This document shows, piece by piece, positions 60,501 to 64,000 of a stretch of 64,000 nucleotides of DNA. Below the pieces are notes generated by a model. It saw nothing but the letters and a program-made list of their open reading frames with translations. It was not told the origin of the DNA and searched no databases. The stretch lies in the NCBI GenBank assembly GCA_013398175.1, contig VZRZ01006498.1, forward strand, positions 819,067 to 883,066. The letters are read 5' to 3'. Each line of letters starts with the position of its first letter. Position 1 is the first letter of the stretch. The stretch is from Climacteris rufus. Taxonomy: Eukaryota > Chordata > Aves > Passeriformes > Climacteridae. Position numbers and translations under genes: made by a program.

Positions 60501-63500
60501 TCATATTTTTCTATGTTTTTCTTTCCCTCTCTAGAAATAAAATGCATTACCATTTTTTTAAAACATGAAACATTCCTGAAAGATTATAACTCGGTTTCAA
60601 TATGCATTATTCAAAAATGACCTTGATTTGAACCATAATGTATGATGATCGTTCTGCTCAACAGTGAGGTTTGAATTAAGCATTGATCCGTGGAGAAGAA
60701 TGTGAGTTTTTAAATAAGGCTTAAAGAGATACAGCCTTTAGACTGCAGATGCATATCCACTGTACTGTTAAGTGCTGCAGAAATAAACACACAGGCAGTA
60801 ATAGACAGGAGTGGGAGACAGTGGTCTGTGCTCATAATTTGTTCTCAGGCAACACGGACAAAGAACTGATAGTAGAAATTATTTACTGAATCATTTCAAC
60901 AAATGGCTATAGTAAAGAAAAACACATCTTGAAGGAAAAATGGTACCACAAAGAGCAACTCTCACAAAACAACAACAACAAAACCTGTTTATCATCAGGC
61001 ATCATTTCCCATTGGAAAGAGGGAACATACCATCTCAAATAAACAAACACTAGGTTTCAAATTATGCTTATTTTACTTCCCATAGCTTAAGTTATAATGA
61101 ACAATCAGACAGGATTTTATAAGTAGTTCCACATTAATTTTAACATTTTAGGACATGAAAGGAATTTAGAAATGCAAAACCATAGAAAGTCGCAGTCTTC
61201 GCTGTGTTGAATAACCAACACAGGAATTTGATTCAAGCAAGTTTGACTCAGAACTGCTACACTCCCAATAATTTTTTAATGTTTTAACTTCTCTTGTGGT
61301 AAAGGTTCTGGGTTTTGAACGCTTTTATCAGAATCACCTTGTTATAAGTATCCTAAAGACTTTGCATCTATCTGTAGTTTAAGTGCATTTTCCCCATTTC
61401 CATGAAAAACACTTTATTGAATTTTAAATAATGAACAGTCTTAATTATTTTCTTCACCGTCTTGTCATTTCTGGGCTAAACACCTTCTCTTCTTCCAATC
61501 TTTCCTCATACATCATGTTTTCTAAATGCTGACTGTTCTTTTTTTTTAATATTTTTGACTCTCTCCAGTTAGTCCATATTTTTTTTTTTAACAGAATTTT
61601 AAGAACTGGGAAAAAAAACTTAATCTAAGACCTTATCATGAGTGCTTCACATTTCTCATGTGCAACTGCTCTGTTCATCCATCCCTATAAGATTTTTTTT
61701 TGTTTTTTTTCACCATCCTGGGGGCTAGAGGACAGAAGTTACTGATTGGTCACTCAGGATCGTTATAACTCTTGATCTAAAGGTTATTTGTGTGTCAACA
61801 GTGTTGCTACTTTAAGAACTCTAAAAATGATTGCTTTTGGCTTTCTGCCCACATATACATGATGATAACATGTGCAATGATTGTGAAAGTTGCACCATAA
61901 ATACAAAACATTTACACCACCAAAAATAAATTAATAGCATTGTGTAGTTGGCAGTAAAATACAGACACTATTTATTTCTTAAAAGAAAGAGAAAGGACAG
62001 AACCAATACTATGGTGACCTGCTACTGGGACCCACTGACAGTAACATCATGTACATGAACCAGGATATATTCTGAAAATAAGAAAAATGGAAATTAGCTC
62101 ACAAATTGTTTTTTATTCAGAAAGAAATACCAACTACTCACTTTAAAATGTATAGTACACCAATTTGTATGATCAGAGATAGCATGTATTTCATTGTAAG
62201 CTGTACATTTTGTTAGTAAAAATGAACAGATAAAGAATTTTCTTTTCACCTGAGAAGTCAAGCTGATGAACAGAAAAATAAATTAAAACAATATTTAAAA
62301 AGGAGAAAAAGAATTACAAAATGGTCATAACAGCATCTGTTTAGATCAGTCAATAAAGACTGCTAAAAGAGATTCTTTCAAATATTTAATCCTGATTTTA
62401 AAATCCAAAATGTTATGATTTCAGAAATTTCAAAACTTGAAAAGTGAGAAAAGCTATATGAAAAAGCTCACAGGGTGAAGACAGCATCTGTATTACTTAT
62501 GTTTGTACAAGCAAAACATTCTAAATAGAGATGAAGTTTTGGTAGGTTTTTTCTTATATATATTTTTAGACCTGAATGTAAATCTGAAAGAATTAGTATT
62601 ACTATAGCAACTGAGTTCCATCCCTGCATATGTACTCCACAGAGAATAGTAACTTTTATCTTAGTGAGTAAAAAGCAGCAATATCTAATCTGGATTTAAG
62701 GTGGAATACAGGACATGGGAAAAGGATTTTTAGTTAGCAAAACACCCTTTGTAATCATGAGGCATAAGTAGCCATTTCTGGAGTCTGATTCAGCATATAC
62801 AAAAAGTATGAAAGCCCTCAAATAGATCAGCTACGTCGTGGCTGTATTCTAAAATTTCTTTTCTCTGCACTTACTGTCAAGAGAAGTGATGGTGGCTACA
62901 TGTGGAGACATTTACATTGTCATCATCTCACACCAGGAAAGATGACTCCCTCCCACAGCTGCTTATGCAGAGTGAGTGGTCAAGTATCTGATTTATTGGC
63001 TGTGAAAATGCACTTTTGAATTGTGCAGCTTCTAGCTAAGATGTTTTTTTGTACAGACAGAGCAAGTAATGGCAGTGATGGCTCAGAGATCTTCAGAGAT
63101 TCCCCACATGTTCTTGAGTGTTTACTGCTGTGCACAGAGCAGATGCGCTGCTGTGGACATTTCATTTCTTTCCTATATAATTAGTACTTCAAAGATAGTA
63201 CAAGAGTTAATGTGCATTATAATCCCCTTGAAGATCAGATAAATAATACTGGCTTTTACATCATCAGATTTGGTTTTAATTCCTTCACATGTCAGGATGT
63301 CAAAATTGAACTAATTATGGGCAGGTGAGTGACTACCAGCCAGAAATCTCACTACAAATCACAGTACAATCATGTAATCATGGTACTTTCAAAAGGCTTT
63401 TACAAAAAATGAAATAATTTCACAAATCTAAAATTAAAAAACTCCTTCAGTTCTTCCAGCAATATTACTCAGGGCAGCTTCCAACAGATTTTAATATGCC

Positions 63501-63675
63501 TTTATTGCTATAATTTTGTAGTATTTAAACATAATGCTTTATATAATATAAAGTGGCAAAAAAGGCAAAACAGATAAAAAATAAAAATCCATGTAGACAG
63601 AATTTTACCTGCACTGTGAAAGAACCAACCTTTCACAAGTGAGGACTTATCCACAACTGAATGGACCTTTATTTA
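57515..63675. other. AT-rich DNA without a recognisable gene
   Basis: More than 6 kb with no CR1, LTR or long open frame recognised. Poly-T or poly-A runs occur at about 59507, 61544, 61579 and 61690. The 57-base splice-flanked segment 57602-57658 lies at the start and is discussed with the candidate exons. Confidence 0.5.
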
Positions 63676-64000
63676 TGTAGTGGTTTAGCCCTGGCCAACA
63701 GCCAAGGCCCCACTAGTACCGCTCTTTTCCCCCTTCCGAATTGAACTGTGTTGCTAACCCATGATAAGAAATACTGGCAGAGGAGCAAAATCAGGCTGAG
63801 ACAAGGTCAGTGCTTCTAAGTGATAAAATGAATTTATTACAGAGTCAAAGGAGCAAGCAAAAACAAAGGAACATCTCCTAAACATTCTTCCTCCGCTGTC
63901 CTCCCATTTCGCGCCGCTGCCCCCTCCCCCCCCCCAAAAGCTTCACAGCCCTCTCTCTCCTCCCAGACCATAAGGGGAACCCGGGGAGGGGGTTTTATCT
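63676..64000 (-). mobile_element. LTR fragment cut by the window edge
   Basis: From TGTAGTGGTTTAGCCCTGG onward the sequence becomes GC-rich. A minus-strand AATAAA (plus TTTATT at 63833-63838) lies about 160 bases in, followed by a C-rich stretch with CGCGCCGCTGCCCCC. This fits an avian ERVL-type LTR in minus orientation whose other end lies outside the window. The start resembles 17085 and 40101. Confidence 0.65.

Noticed and set aside
1..64000. tRNA, rRNA, CRISPR arrays, bacterial operons
   Set aside because: None seen; short spaced repeats belong to microsatellites and LTRs, and the whole window has the character of vertebrate nuclear DNA.

Overview
The window looks like AT-rich, gene-poor DNA from a bird nuclear genome, probably a songbird. 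Evidence: CR1 LINE fragments ending in the avian ATTCTATGAT-type 3' tail occur in both orientations; there are several kinds of endogenous retrovirus (ERV) LTR of the sort common in passerines, including an ERVL-type pol remnant; and there are no bacterial gene arrays, RNA genes or CRISPR arrays. No conserved host gene can be named with confidence. Open frames outside retroelements are mostly short and look like chance.

Layout. 1-4150: non-repetitive AT-rich DNA. 4150-16270: scattered CR1 3' ends, a 690-bp solo LTR (14060-14749) with a perfect 6-bp target-site duplication (TSD), and a probable LTR at 15742-16269. 17085-17674: another probable solo LTR. 20451-21109 and 32260-32934: two solo LTRs of one family in opposite orientation, each with its own perfect 6-bp TSD. 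27638-30231: a composite of ERVL pol 3' end, its 3' LTR and a 1.16-kb LTR in opposite orientation, bracketed by imperfect 44-bp direct repeats. 33485-34860: two CR1 pieces in opposite orientation. 37331-38185: a minus-strand CR1 split by a 290-bp LTR laid out like an alpharetrovirus LTR, with a 6-bp TSD. 40285-50976: more CR1 and a probable LTR. 51245-57050: a two-LTR, 5.8-kb gammaretrovirus-like (ERV1) provirus with a tRNA-Arg-type primer site, a decayed gag-pro-pol and no recognisable env. 57263-57510: CR1. From 63676 to the window edge: the start of another LTR.

How the parts relate. Most of the dated structure is layered retroelement insertion. The 290-bp LTR is younger than the CR1 it splits. 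The provirus LTRs differ at about 4% of sites, so it is neither fresh nor ancient. All retroviral coding regions carry stops, frameshifts and lost catalytic residues. The only hint of a host gene is a set of splice-flanked, frame-compatible plus-strand segments. The first, at 23709-23852, vaguely resembles part of a MAM domain. It is listed as a low-confidence candidate.
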